DNA from: an uncultured Burkholderiales bacterium
GTDB taxonomy: Bacteria > Pseudomonadota > Gammaproteobacteria > Burkholderiales > Burkholderiaceae_C
Reading direction: 5' to 3'
Assembly: GCA_903856995.1 (NCBI GenBank)
Contig: CAIODK010000130.1
Location: 1 to 8,065, forward strand
DNA length: 8,065 nt
Position numbers and translations under genes: made by a program. Positions 1 through 5,460 of the stretch are shown one piece after another. Within the stretch, counting starts at the first letter, position 1, and each line of letters starts with the position of its first letter. Below the pieces are notes generated by a model. That model saw only the letters and a list, made by a program, of their open reading frames with translations. It made no database searches and was not told the origin of the DNA.

Positions 1-139
1 GCTGTATGACCTGAAGCAAGTGATGGACGGCGGCGAAACCAACTACATCAGCGCCACGCTGACTTTGTACTTGGACGTCATCAATGTGTTCCAAAGTCTG
101 TTGGCTTTGCTGGGCATCTTTGGCGGCGAACGCGACTAA
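1..139 (+). CDS. Bax inhibitor-1/YccA family membrane protein, C-terminal fragment
   Basis: Only the last 45 codons are present, in the frame starting at base 2 and ending at TAA 137-139; the rest lies left of the window. The tail reads GGETNYISATLTLYLDVIN, followed by a hydrophobic helix and the ending LLGIFGGERD. This pattern (Gly-Gly-Glu-Thr-Asn-Tyr, then the last transmembrane helix and a short charged end) is typical of bacterial Bax inhibitor-1/YccA (UPF0005) proteins. These are seven-helix inner-membrane proteins; the E. coli relative YccA interacts with the FtsH protease and YbhL is another relative. I cannot tell which subgroup this one belongs to. It is the only plus-strand gene supported here and runs convergently toward rlmD, with a shared terminator between them. 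The family assignment is from recognition of the tail; the function in this organism is unknown. Confidence 0.85.
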   Translation, partial: LYDLKQVMDGGETNYISATLTLYLDVINVFQSLLALLGIFGGERD

Positions 140-159
140 CGTGCGGTTGATCCGATCAC

Positions 160-188
160 AAAAAAGGGACCATGAGGTCCCTTTTTTT
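160..188. terminator. Bidirectional intrinsic terminator between convergent genes
   Basis: A perfect 6-bp GC-rich stem (GGGACC 166-171 with GGTCCC 176-181) closes a 4-base loop ATGA. It is flanked by six A at 160-165 and seven T at 182-188, so the stem can extend by A-T pairs. Read on plus, the T-run follows the hairpin and ends the Bax inhibitor-like gene. Read on minus, the A-run becomes a T-run and ends the rlmD transcript. It lies 20 bases after the plus-strand stop codon and about 20 bases beyond the rlmD stop codon, as expected for a shared terminator. Confidence 0.9.
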
Positions 189-207
189 ACGTCTGTGTTG
201 ATAGGAC

Positions 208-1602
208 TTAAGCCAAGTCAAACACAGCCATGCTCTCGACGTGTGCCGTGTGCGGGAACATGTTCACAGCCCCAGCAAACGAGATGCGATAACCGGCGGC
301 ATTGACCAAAACACCCGCATCACGCGCCAAGGTGGCTGGGCTGCAACTGACATACACAATGCGTTTGGGCGGTGTCCAGCCTTGACGCAACTCTGGCTGC
401 TGGTGCAACTCAGCCAATGCCTGAACGAGTGAGAACGCGCCTTCACGCGGCGGATCCACCAACCATTTTTCTGCCGAACCGTCTTGACGCAATAACTCCG
501 GCGTCATCTCAAACAGGTTACGAGCAACGAACGTGGTCGGAGCCAAAGGCGTGTCGCGACCGGCTTGGTTGAGCACGTAGTTCTCACCCGAACGGGCCAC
601 CAAAGCATCGCTGCCCTCAATCCCCAAGACCTCGCGTGCGAGGGTGGCCAGCGGCAAGGTGAAGTTACCCAAACCACAGAACCAGTCAATCACCCGCTCC
701 TGCGGTTGCACATCGAGCAAGCGCAAAGCACGCGTCACCAACACGCGGTTGATGTGCGGGTTGACTTGCGTGAAATCGGTCGGCTTGAACGGCATCGTGA
801 TGCCAAACTCAGGTAAGGCATACGAAAGCTGCTCGCCCAAAGCGCCCTCCATCAAACACACCGTGTCTGGACCTTTGGACTGCAGCCACCACTGCACGTG
901 GTGCTTCTCGGCAAAGGCACGCAAAGCAGCCATATCACTCTGACTCAAGGGCTCCATGTGGCGCAGCACCAAGGCCGTCACGTCATCGCCACACGCCAAC
1001 TCAATTTGCGGCAACGTTTCACGCGCATCCATACCGCCCACCAGTTTGCGCAAGGGCAAGAGCATGGCATCGACATGCGGCGGCAAGATGGGACATTGGC
1101 GCATGTCGGCCACATAGCGGCTTTTGCGTTCGTGGAAACCCACCAGCACTTCACCTTTTTTCACCACGTAACGCACCGACAAACGCGCACGGTAACGATA
1201 GCCCCAAGCGGGGCCTTGAATCGGGCGTAGCACCGTCTCAGGCTTGACCTTGCCCAAGTGCCAGAGGTTGTCCTCTAAGGCGCGTTGCTTGACTGCGATT
1301 TGAGCCGAGGCGTCCAAATGCTGCATCTTGCAGCCGCCGCAGGACCCTGCGTGTAAGCCAAAGTGCGGGCACCCGGGCGTCACGCGCTGGGATGACTCAT
1401 GCAACACTTCGAGCAAGGACGCTTTTTCCCAGTTATCTTTCTTGCGGTGCACGTTGGCGCGCACCACCTCAAAAGGTAAAGCACCATCAACGAACACCAC
1501 TTTGCCATCGGGTCTATGCGCCACGCCTTGCGCATCCAGATCCATCGATTCAATGGTGAGCGTGTTGTCTGGCCATTTTTTTTCTGTCGCGATCTCAGTC
1601 AT
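208..1602 (-). CDS. rlmD: 23S rRNA (uracil(1939)-C(5))-methyltransferase RlmD
   Basis: This cytoplasmic enzyme uses S-adenosylmethionine to methylate C5 of a uracil in 23S rRNA (U1939 in E. coli). The 464-residue product has an N-terminal TRAM-like RNA-binding domain (about 12-68). A [4Fe-4S] cysteine set follows, with C78, C88 and C91 in CPHFGLHAGSCGGC and C170 in ADMRQCP. The C-terminal SAM-methyltransferase domain shows DWFCGLGNFTLPLA (306-319), VDPPREG (382-388), the catalytic nucleophile C420 in VSCSPATLARD, and the general base E456 in HVESMAVF. It is somewhat longer than E. coli RlmD (433 residues), and the first cysteine spacing is C-X9-C rather than C-X5-C. TrmA and RlmC are relatives, but the Fe-S motif plus TRAM domain favours RlmD. 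The ATG overlaps the nlpD stop by one base (TGATG), suggesting translational coupling; no strong Shine-Dalgarno is visible. It is the last gene of the block and ends just before the shared terminator. Confidence 0.95.
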   Translation of the reverse strand: MTEIATEKKWPDNTLTIESMDLDAQGVAHRPDGKVVFVDGALPFEVVRANVHRKKDNWEKASLLEVLHESSQRVTPGCPHFGLHAGSCGGCKMQHLDASAQIAVKQRALEDNLWHLGKVKPETVLRPIQGPAWGYRYRARLSVRYVVKKGEVLVGFHERKSRYVADMRQCPILPPHVDAMLLPLRKLVGGMDARETLPQIELACGDDVTALVLRHMEPLSQSDMAALRAFAEKHHVQWWLQSKGPDTVCLMEGALGEQLSYALPEFGITMPFKPTDFTQVNPHINRVLVTRALRLLDVQPQERVIDWFCGLGNFTLPLATLAREVLGIEGSDALVARSGENYVLNQAGRDTPLAPTTFVARNLFEMTPELLRQDGSAEKWLVDPPREGAFSLVQALAELHQQPELRQGWTPPKRIVYVSCSPATLARDAGVLVNAAGYRISFAGAVNMFPHTAHVESMAVFDLA

Positions 1603-2393
1603 CAGTTGCCTGGCAAGTATTTAGCGGGGTCAACCGGTTTGCCTTGACGGCGAATTTCAAAATGCAGCTTCACTTGATCGGCATCGCTGTTGCCCATTTC
1701 GGCAATCTTCTGACCACGCTTGATGACTTGGTCTTCTTTCACTAACAAAGTCTGGTTATGGGCATACGCCGTCAAGTAGGTGTTGTTGTGCTTCAAGATG
1801 ATGAGGTTGCCATAACCACGCAAGCCCGCACCGGCGTAGACCACACGACCATCCGCTGCAGCCGACACAGGGTCACCCGATTTACCGCCAATGTCTAAGC
1901 CTTTGTTTTTCGTCTCGTCAAAGCCAGAAATCAGGTTGCCGCGAGCGGGCCATTGGAAGTTGACCGCCTCCTCAGCGGCGGAAGGCGCAGCAAGCGCAGC
2001 AGGCGCGACTGACGCCGATGCAGCAGGCGTAGCCGTTGATGCAGCGCCAGTCGATGCGACTGGACGTGCGACCGACACTTCAGGCGCAGGTGGCGCCACG
2101 CGCAACACTTGCCCTGATTCAATCAAGTTGGGGTTGTCCAACTTATTCCAGCGCGCGATGTCACGCCCGCTTTGACCGTTGTCCATGCCAATGCGGATCA
2201 GGGTGTCGCCCGGCTTGACGGTGTAATAGCCAGGCTTGCCCGCATTTTCAGCTCCAGGCAGCACGCGCGAGGAACCGTAAGCACCCCCAATGGAGTGCTC
2301 ATCCACTGGCGCGAGTCGGCCTTTGTTGGCGCAACCCGACAGCGCAACAGCTGTCACTAGGGCTGCAAGCCCCCACATTCCGGCACGAAACAT
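1602..2393 (-). CDS. nlpD: NlpD-type lipoprotein, LysM plus degenerate LytM (M23) domain; amidase activator
   Basis: The 263-residue product is an envelope lipoprotein of the NlpD family, which activates the amidase AmiC for septal peptidoglycan splitting and cell separation. A signal peptide ends in the lipobox LSGC, with the lipidated cysteine at residue 21. A LysM peptidoglycan-binding motif follows at about 57-99 (YYTVKPGDTLIRIG to GQVLRV), then an Ala/Pro/Ser-rich linker (about 101-145), then a LytM/M23 domain (about 147-260). Zinc-site residues are incomplete: the first histidine of HxxxD is Asn163 (NKGLD), and the first histidine of the final HxH is Lys242 (KLH). D167, H212 and H244 remain. 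The same loss is seen in E. coli NlpD, so this is a regulator and not a hydrolase. The ATG at 2393 is chosen over an in-frame TTG 15 bases upstream because GGGAGA lies at the right distance, and this puts the signal peptide at the N-terminus. It lies between pcm and rlmD. Confidence 0.93.
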   Translation of the reverse strand: MFRAGMWGLAALVTAVALSGCANKGRLAPVDEHSIGGAYGSSRVLPGAENAGKPGYYTVKPGDTLIRIGMDNGQSGRDIARWNKLDNPNLIESGQVLRVAPPAPEVSVARPVASTGAASTATPAASASVAPAALAAPSAAEEAVNFQWPARGNLISGFDETKNKGLDIGGKSGDPVSAAADGRVVYAGAGLRGYGNLIILKHNNTYLTAYAHNQTLLVKEDQVIKRGQKIAEMGNSDADQVKLHFEIRRQGKPVDPAKYLPGN

Positions 2394-2400
2394 TCGTATT

Positions 2401-2406
2401 TCTCCC
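2401..2406 (-). promoter_or_regulatory. Shine-Dalgarno site that fixes the nlpD start
   Basis: On the minus strand GGGAGA lies 7 bases before ATG 2393-2391, within the 15-base gap after the pcm stop. The longer in-frame TTG start (2408) would place this site inside the coding region and leave that start without a ribosome binding site. Confidence 0.75.
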
Positions 2407-2408
2407 AA

Positions 2409-3209
2409 TCAAGCAATGCCTGATTTTAGAGGCACAAAGTTCACCGCTTCGAGGAGAGTTTGTTGCAAGCCCTGGGGCGTTTTATCAATCACAACCAATG
2501 CTTGTTGGCCCGTGCTGGTGTGCGTCGGGGCGACCAATCGCCCCCCCATGGCGAGCTGATCAATCCAAGCTTGCGGCACGGACTCACCGCCAGCGGCAGA
2601 AATAATCGCGCTGTAGGGCGCGCCTTGTGCGTAACCCACCATGCCATCACCAAAAATCACATGCAGGTTGGGTAAACGCAGGGTGCGCAGATTTTCACGG
2701 GCTTTGTCATGCAAACCGCGCAACCGCTCAATGCTGTAGACCTCGCGCGCCACACATGCCAGCACAGCAGCTTGATAGCCACATCCGGTGCCAATCTCCA
2801 ACACGCGGCCCAACAAGGGCTCGCCTTGCAAGCCGGGTGCTTCTCGCAGCAGCGCAATCATGCGTGCCACCACGTTGGGTTTGGAAATGGTTTGGCCCAA
2901 GCCAATCGGCAAACTCGTGTCTTCGTACGCTTGGTTGACCAAGGCGCTGTCGACAAATCGGTGCCGCTCCACACGGTTCATGGCGTCCAGCACCACCGCA
3001 TCCTGAATGCCCTGCTCTGCCAACTTTTTGACCATGCGTGCACGAATGGTGGAGGACTCTAAACCCACGCCCGTAGGGCTGACCAAGGTCACAGGCTTGA
3101 CGCGCGACGATGGCGCCGCTACCACACGCGTCGCACCTAGCAAGGTCTTGGGCGCAACCTGAGGTTTGCCTGAATCTAGGCGTGCAGGGAAACTGGGCCG
3201 CTGCTTCAT
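2409..3209 (-). CDS. pcm: Protein-L-isoaspartate O-methyltransferase
   Basis: The enzyme uses S-adenosylmethionine to methylate isoaspartyl residues formed by spontaneous protein damage, which starts their repair in the cytoplasm. With the start at 3209 the protein has 266 residues. The family landmarks are GQTISKP (105-111), the SAM-binding motif I VLEIGTGCGYQAAVLA (136-151), the acidic ER pair at 161-162, GDG (187-189), and the C-terminal FVPLKSG (258-264). About 48 residues precede the usual Pcm core (E. coli Pcm is 208 residues). They are rich in Pro, Ser, Lys and Arg and look unstructured. The ATG at 3209 makes a 4-base ATGA overlap with the surE stop; an in-frame GTG at 3239 would add 10 residues inside surE and is less likely. 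The surE-pcm-nlpD order is the classic arrangement. Translation is probably coupled to surE, since no strong ribosome binding site is visible. Confidence 0.94.
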   Translation of the reverse strand: MKQRPSFPARLDSGKPQVAPKTLLGATRVVAAPSSRVKPVTLVSPTGVGLESSTIRARMVKKLAEQGIQDAVVLDAMNRVERHRFVDSALVNQAYEDTSLPIGLGQTISKPNVVARMIALLREAPGLQGEPLLGRVLEIGTGCGYQAAVLACVAREVYSIERLRGLHDKARENLRTLRLPNLHVIFGDGMVGYAQGAPYSAIISAAGGESVPQAWIDQLAMGGRLVAPTHTSTGQQALVVIDKTPQGLQQTLLEAVNFVPLKSGIA

Positions 3210-3964
3210 GCCGTAGTTCCGCTTAAGCGACGCGACCACTCAGGCAATTTGGCATGCTCCGTCAAGTCCACATGCAGTGGCGTGACGGACAGGTGGCCTT
3301 CAAACGTGGCGTGAAAGTCCGTGCCATCGCTGTCGTCCTTGGCTGCACCTGCGCTGCCAATCCAATACATGGTTTCGCCACGCGGACTGGTTTGTGTAAT
3401 GACGCTCTCAGCCGAGTGGCGGCGCCCCAAACGCGTGACACGCAAGGGTTTGATGAGTGCCAGCGGCTGATTGGGAATGTTCACGTTCAACAACCATGGA
3501 GCCCCAGAAATATGACCTTGTGCCATCATTTGCTGGACCAACTCACGCGCTTTGGCGGCAGCCGCATCGAGATGGCCCCAGCCCTTCTCCACTTGAGAGA
3601 ACGCCATCGCGGGAACGCCAAACAAATACCCCTCCATCGCCGCGCCCACAGTTCCAGAGTAAATGGTGTCGTCGCCCATATTGGCACCGTTGTTGATACC
3701 GGACACCACCAAGTCGGGTTTGTAATCAAGCAAGCCTGTCAAGGCAATGTGCACACAGTCAGCAGGCGTTCCGTTCACATAACGAAAGCCGTTGCTGGCT
3801 TGACTCACGTACAGCGGCGAATGCAAGGTCAATGCGTTGGATTTGGCACTGTTGTTTTGCTCCGGCGCCACAACTTCAACGCGACCCAAGTCCTTGAGCG
3901 CTTCGTACAGGGCCACAATGCCGGGGGCTTGAAAGCCGTCGTCGTTGGAAATCAGAATATTCAT
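3206..3964 (-). CDS. surE: 5'/3'-nucleotidase SurE
   Basis: SurE is a cytoplasmic, metal-dependent survival-protein phosphatase that removes phosphate from nucleoside 5'- and 3'-monophosphates and is linked to stationary-phase survival. The 252-residue length matches the family. The start MNILISNDDGFQAPGI carries the metal ligands D8 and D9. S39 (in EQNNSAKSN) and N91 (in VVSGINNGANMGDD) complete the metal site. The Y-V-N-G-T-P-A-D-C segment (62-70) and SGTVGAAMEG (103-112) are also conserved. The ATG at 3964 is the canonical start; a modest TAAGG lies 4 bases upstream. It follows the longest gap in the minus-strand block, so it may be the first gene of a surE-pcm-nlpD-rlmD unit, and its stop overlaps the pcm start. 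Confidence 0.97.
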   Translation of the reverse strand: MNILISNDDGFQAPGIVALYEALKDLGRVEVVAPEQNNSAKSNALTLHSPLYVSQASNGFRYVNGTPADCVHIALTGLLDYKPDLVVSGINNGANMGDDTIYSGTVGAAMEGYLFGVPAMAFSQVEKGWGHLDAAAAKARELVQQMMAQGHISGAPWLLNVNIPNQPLALIKPLRVTRLGRRHSAESVITQTSPRGETMYWIGSAGAAKDDSDGTDFHATFEGHLSVTPLHVDLTEHAKLPEWSRRLSGTTA

Positions 3965-3975
3965 GATGCCTTAGG

Positions 3976-4004
3976 GTTGCACGCGAATTGTAGGTTCGCG
4001 CAAC
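3976..4004 (-). promoter_or_regulatory. Inverted repeat with possible -10 box upstream of surE
   Basis: The 56-base azlD-surE gap holds an inverted repeat: GTTG (3976-3979) plus CGCGAA (3982-3987) pair with TTCGCG (3995-4000) plus CAAC (4001-4004), with a 2-base bulge and a 7-base loop. Read on minus, TACAAT (3992-3987) lies at the loop and is one base from a consensus sigma-70 -10 box. No convincing -35 hexamer sits 16-18 bases before it. There is no T-run, so it is not a normal terminator. It may be a weak surE promoter with an operator, or an mRNA hairpin just before the surE ribosome binding site. The repeat is seen directly; the role is inference. Confidence 0.35.
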
Positions 4005-4020
4005 AGCAAGCGTCGCGGGC

Positions 4021-4371
4021 TTAAGGACTTGTTCGCCAGACGCCATAGGCCAGCATCAGCAAAGTACCCGTCAATAAGGCGGGGACCAAGCGGCGTTGCG
4101 GGCTAGACACCATCACCGCTACGCTGAGCGCACAAATCAAAACCCGCAAGAGCACGGGCACAGTCGCCAGCAAACCAAGTGGCATCAAAATCATACGAAC
4201 CGTCAGCGCCGCCACCATGGCGTAAGTCACCGCAGAGAGCCAGCGAAACACTTCGCTGTCTTGATGGATATGCCCCGACAGCTTCACGCCGGCCGCACGA
4301 CAAATATAGGTACCTATACAGGCGGCACTGAGTGCCAGCCAAACACCCGAGCCCTGCAAATCAACCGTCAT
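4021..4371 (-). CDS. azlD: AzlD family small membrane subunit of an amino-acid exporter
   Basis: This 116-residue, very hydrophobic protein fits AzlD (YgaH-like), the small partner of AzlC. In Bacillus and E. coli such pairs export branched-chain amino acids (YgaZH exports valine). About four membrane segments are visible: near 8-25, 45-63, 65-90 and 95-112. The segment from RAAGVKLSGHI through SEVFRWLSAVTYAMVAALTVR to MILMPLG (about 25-65) is the recognisable family core. The ATG at 4371 is preferred over an in-frame ATG at 4404: it makes a 4-base ATGA overlap with the azlC stop and has GAGG about 7 bases upstream. The longer version would add 11 polar residues within azlC. The substrate cannot be read from sequence; the amino-acid role rests on the family. 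Confidence 0.85.
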   Translation of the reverse strand: MTVDLQGSGVWLALSAACIGTYICRAAGVKLSGHIHQDSEVFRWLSAVTYAMVAALTVRMILMPLGLLATVPVLLRVLICALSVAVMVSSPQRRLVPALLTGTLLMLAYGVWRTSP

Positions 4372-5102
4372 CCTTGCACCTCTGTCGGTTGTAGACGCAG
4401 CCATTGCCGGTCGATGAAGTAAGCCAAGGTTCCCGCCACCAACCCAGTCAAGAGCAAGCTGCTGTCGGCGTCGAACACATAAAACACAGGCCCCAACACA
4501 CAGCCCAAACCAATGGCCATGCGGTTGACCCAGGGTTTAACGTCGGTGAAGGTGAGTAAGAAAAACAAGGGATTGATGAACACCAAGCCCAGCGTGACAG
4601 CAACTGGCACCCAGCCTGCAACGAAATAACCCAACACGGTTCCGATTGGGGAAATCAGCCAACACGGTAACGCCAAGCCGATGAAGTAATTCAAACGGTA
4701 CTTAGGTGCCATTGCGGGGAATTCGCGCATCGACACGGCCCACGCCGTCATGGCCAACATATGCACCCACACGTACAACAAGGGGTTACGGTCACGTCGA
4801 TGGAGCTGGGGAAAGAGTGTCACCACCATGGTGACAAAGCGCGTCGAGGTCAGCGTCACCGCAAAACCGATGGCCAGCAACGAGGAGCCAGAGATGAACA
4901 TCTCTAACATCACCACCTGTCCGGGTAGAGCAAACATGAGCAAGCTGGTGAGGCCCATGGTCCAAGCATCAAAACCATGGGTATGCCCCATCGCACCAAA
5001 ACCGATCATGCCTGCAAACAGAACAAGGACGGGGGCACCCAAGGCATCACGAATGCCACGCCAAAAGGCTTCGCGCCTATTGGCAAATCGGTTCAGAGTC
5101 AC
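4368..5102 (-). CDS. azlC: AzlC family amino-acid export permease
   Basis: This is the large inner-membrane subunit of an AzlCD-type exporter. The 244-residue protein is close to the size of E. coli YgaZ (245). Family features are the N-terminal GIRDALGAP (16-24), FALPGQVVMLE (57-67), the TRFVTMVVTLFPQLHRR stretch (87-103), VHMLAMTAWAVSMREF (113-128), and a C-terminal half with several further helices (about 138-160, 165-186, 196-210, 215-230). The start is GTG at 5102. A TGA lies two codons upstream in frame, so no earlier start is possible, and the next good candidates would cut into the conserved N-terminus. The GTG sits at the tip of a long inverted repeat and has no clear Shine-Dalgarno, which suggests translation depends on the preceding bactofilin gene. 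It overlaps azlD by 4 bases. The substrate is inferred from the family only. Confidence 0.88.
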   Translation of the reverse strand: MTLNRFANRREAFWRGIRDALGAPVLVLFAGMIGFGAMGHTHGFDAWTMGLTSLLMFALPGQVVMLEMFISGSSLLAIGFAVTLTSTRFVTMVVTLFPQLHRRDRNPLLYVWVHMLAMTAWAVSMREFPAMAPKYRLNYFIGLALPCWLISPIGTVLGYFVAGWVPVAVTLGLVFINPLFFLLTFTDVKPWVNRMAIGLGCVLGPVFYVFDADSSLLLTGLVAGTLAYFIDRQWLRLQPTEVQG

Positions 5103-5117
5103 GACTCAGAACCGATT
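5086..5117. repeat. Long imperfect inverted repeat spanning the bactofilin stop and azlC start
   Basis: Bases 5086-5100 pair with 5103-5117: 15 positions with one A-A mismatch (5095/5108), including an uninterrupted 9-bp outer stem. Only AC (5101-5102) separates the arms, so a real loop would open one or two inner pairs. The repeat includes most of the bactofilin TAA (5118-5116) and the azlC GTG (5102-5100) at its tip. On plus it is followed by ATTTTT (5118-5123), like a terminator, although no plus gene is seen there. On minus, the direction of the genes, no T-run follows. It could protect the bactofilin mRNA end or control azlC translation. Confidence 0.6.
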
Positions 5118-5445
5118 ATTTTTGGCTCATGTTGCCTTTGAACTTACCGCCGCGTTGGATTTCCAACTCGTGGTACTCCAAGGTACCCGACACTTTGCCA
5201 GTGCTGTGAATCAACAAGTGGTCTTTACAAACGATGTCTTCGTTGAGTTCACCATGCACATCAATTTCGCGGGCACGAACGGTGCCAGTCACTTGACCCT
5301 TGGTGCCAATCAACAAATCGTCGGCAATCAATTCGCCGCTCACGTTGCCGTTGATCACGACTTTGCCGGGTGCAGAAATAGAACCCTTGAAAGTAACGCC
5401 CTCACCGATCACGAGGTTGTTGTTGGTTGGATTGATATCAGCCAT
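5116..5445 (-). CDS. Bactofilin (polymer-forming cytoskeletal protein)
   Basis: This small 109-residue protein belongs to the bactofilin (DUF583) family, whose members polymerise without nucleotide into filaments under the inner membrane and position envelope or cell-wall enzymes. The core (about 11-104) begins LVIGEGVTFKGSI and continues as short beta-helix rungs with regularly placed Gly and Val/Ile: GKVVINGNVSGEL, ADDLLIGTKGQVTGTV, ARE-IDVHGEL, KDHLLIHSTGKVSGTL, HELEIQRGGKFKG. Flanking tails are short and polar, and no transmembrane segment is present. The ATG is set by a strong AAAGGAG. It starts 15 bases after the P-type ATPase stop and precedes azlC, so it is likely co-transcribed with both. 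Bactofilin genes often sit beside M23 peptidase genes; here nlpD is further downstream in the block, but a functional link is speculation. Confidence 0.93.
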   Translation of the reverse strand: MADINPTNNNLVIGEGVTFKGSISAPGKVVINGNVSGELIADDLLIGTKGQVTGTVRAREIDVHGELNEDIVCKDHLLIHSTGKVSGTLEYHELEIQRGGKFKGNMSQK

Positions 5446-5450
5446 GCGAG

Positions 5451-5457
5451 CTCCTTT
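5451..5457 (-). promoter_or_regulatory. Strong Shine-Dalgarno site of the bactofilin gene
   Basis: On minus, AAAGGAG lies 5 bases before the bactofilin ATG, in the 15-base gap after the ATPase stop. It is the best ribosome binding site in the window. This suggests that bactofilin is translated independently and at higher levels than its neighbours, as expected for a structural polymer. Confidence 0.7.
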
Positions 5458-5460
5458 GAA

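Noticed and set aside
1961..2090. Repeat array in the GC-rich alanine-coding stretch
   Set aside because: The GCA/GCG-like recurrence comes from the Ala/Pro/Ser linker of NlpD; units are irregular and not a tandem DNA repeat.
1602..2393. Active M23 endopeptidase
   Set aside because: Two of the zinc-binding histidines are replaced (Asn163, Lys242), matching the non-enzymatic NlpD activators.
2391..2408. TTG start for nlpD giving five extra residues
   Set aside because: It would place the GGGAGA ribosome binding site inside the gene and put Gly-Glu-Ile-Arg before the signal peptide; the ATG at 2393 is better.
3254..4024. 256-codon plus-strand open frame opposite surE
   Set aside because: It mirrors surE, which has all its catalytic residues. 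The translation is rich in His, Arg, Gln and Val with no family pattern, and it has no independent ribosome binding site or context.
4369..4404. Longer AzlD from the ATG at 4404
   Set aside because: It would overlap azlC by 37 bases with a polar leader; the ATG at 4371 gives the common 4-base overlap with GAGG in position.
5086..5123. Intrinsic terminator for a plus-strand transcript
   Set aside because: The hairpin plus T-rich tail fits on plus, but no plus-strand gene lies upstream. In the direction of the real genes no T-run follows, so it is listed as a repeat and not as a terminator.
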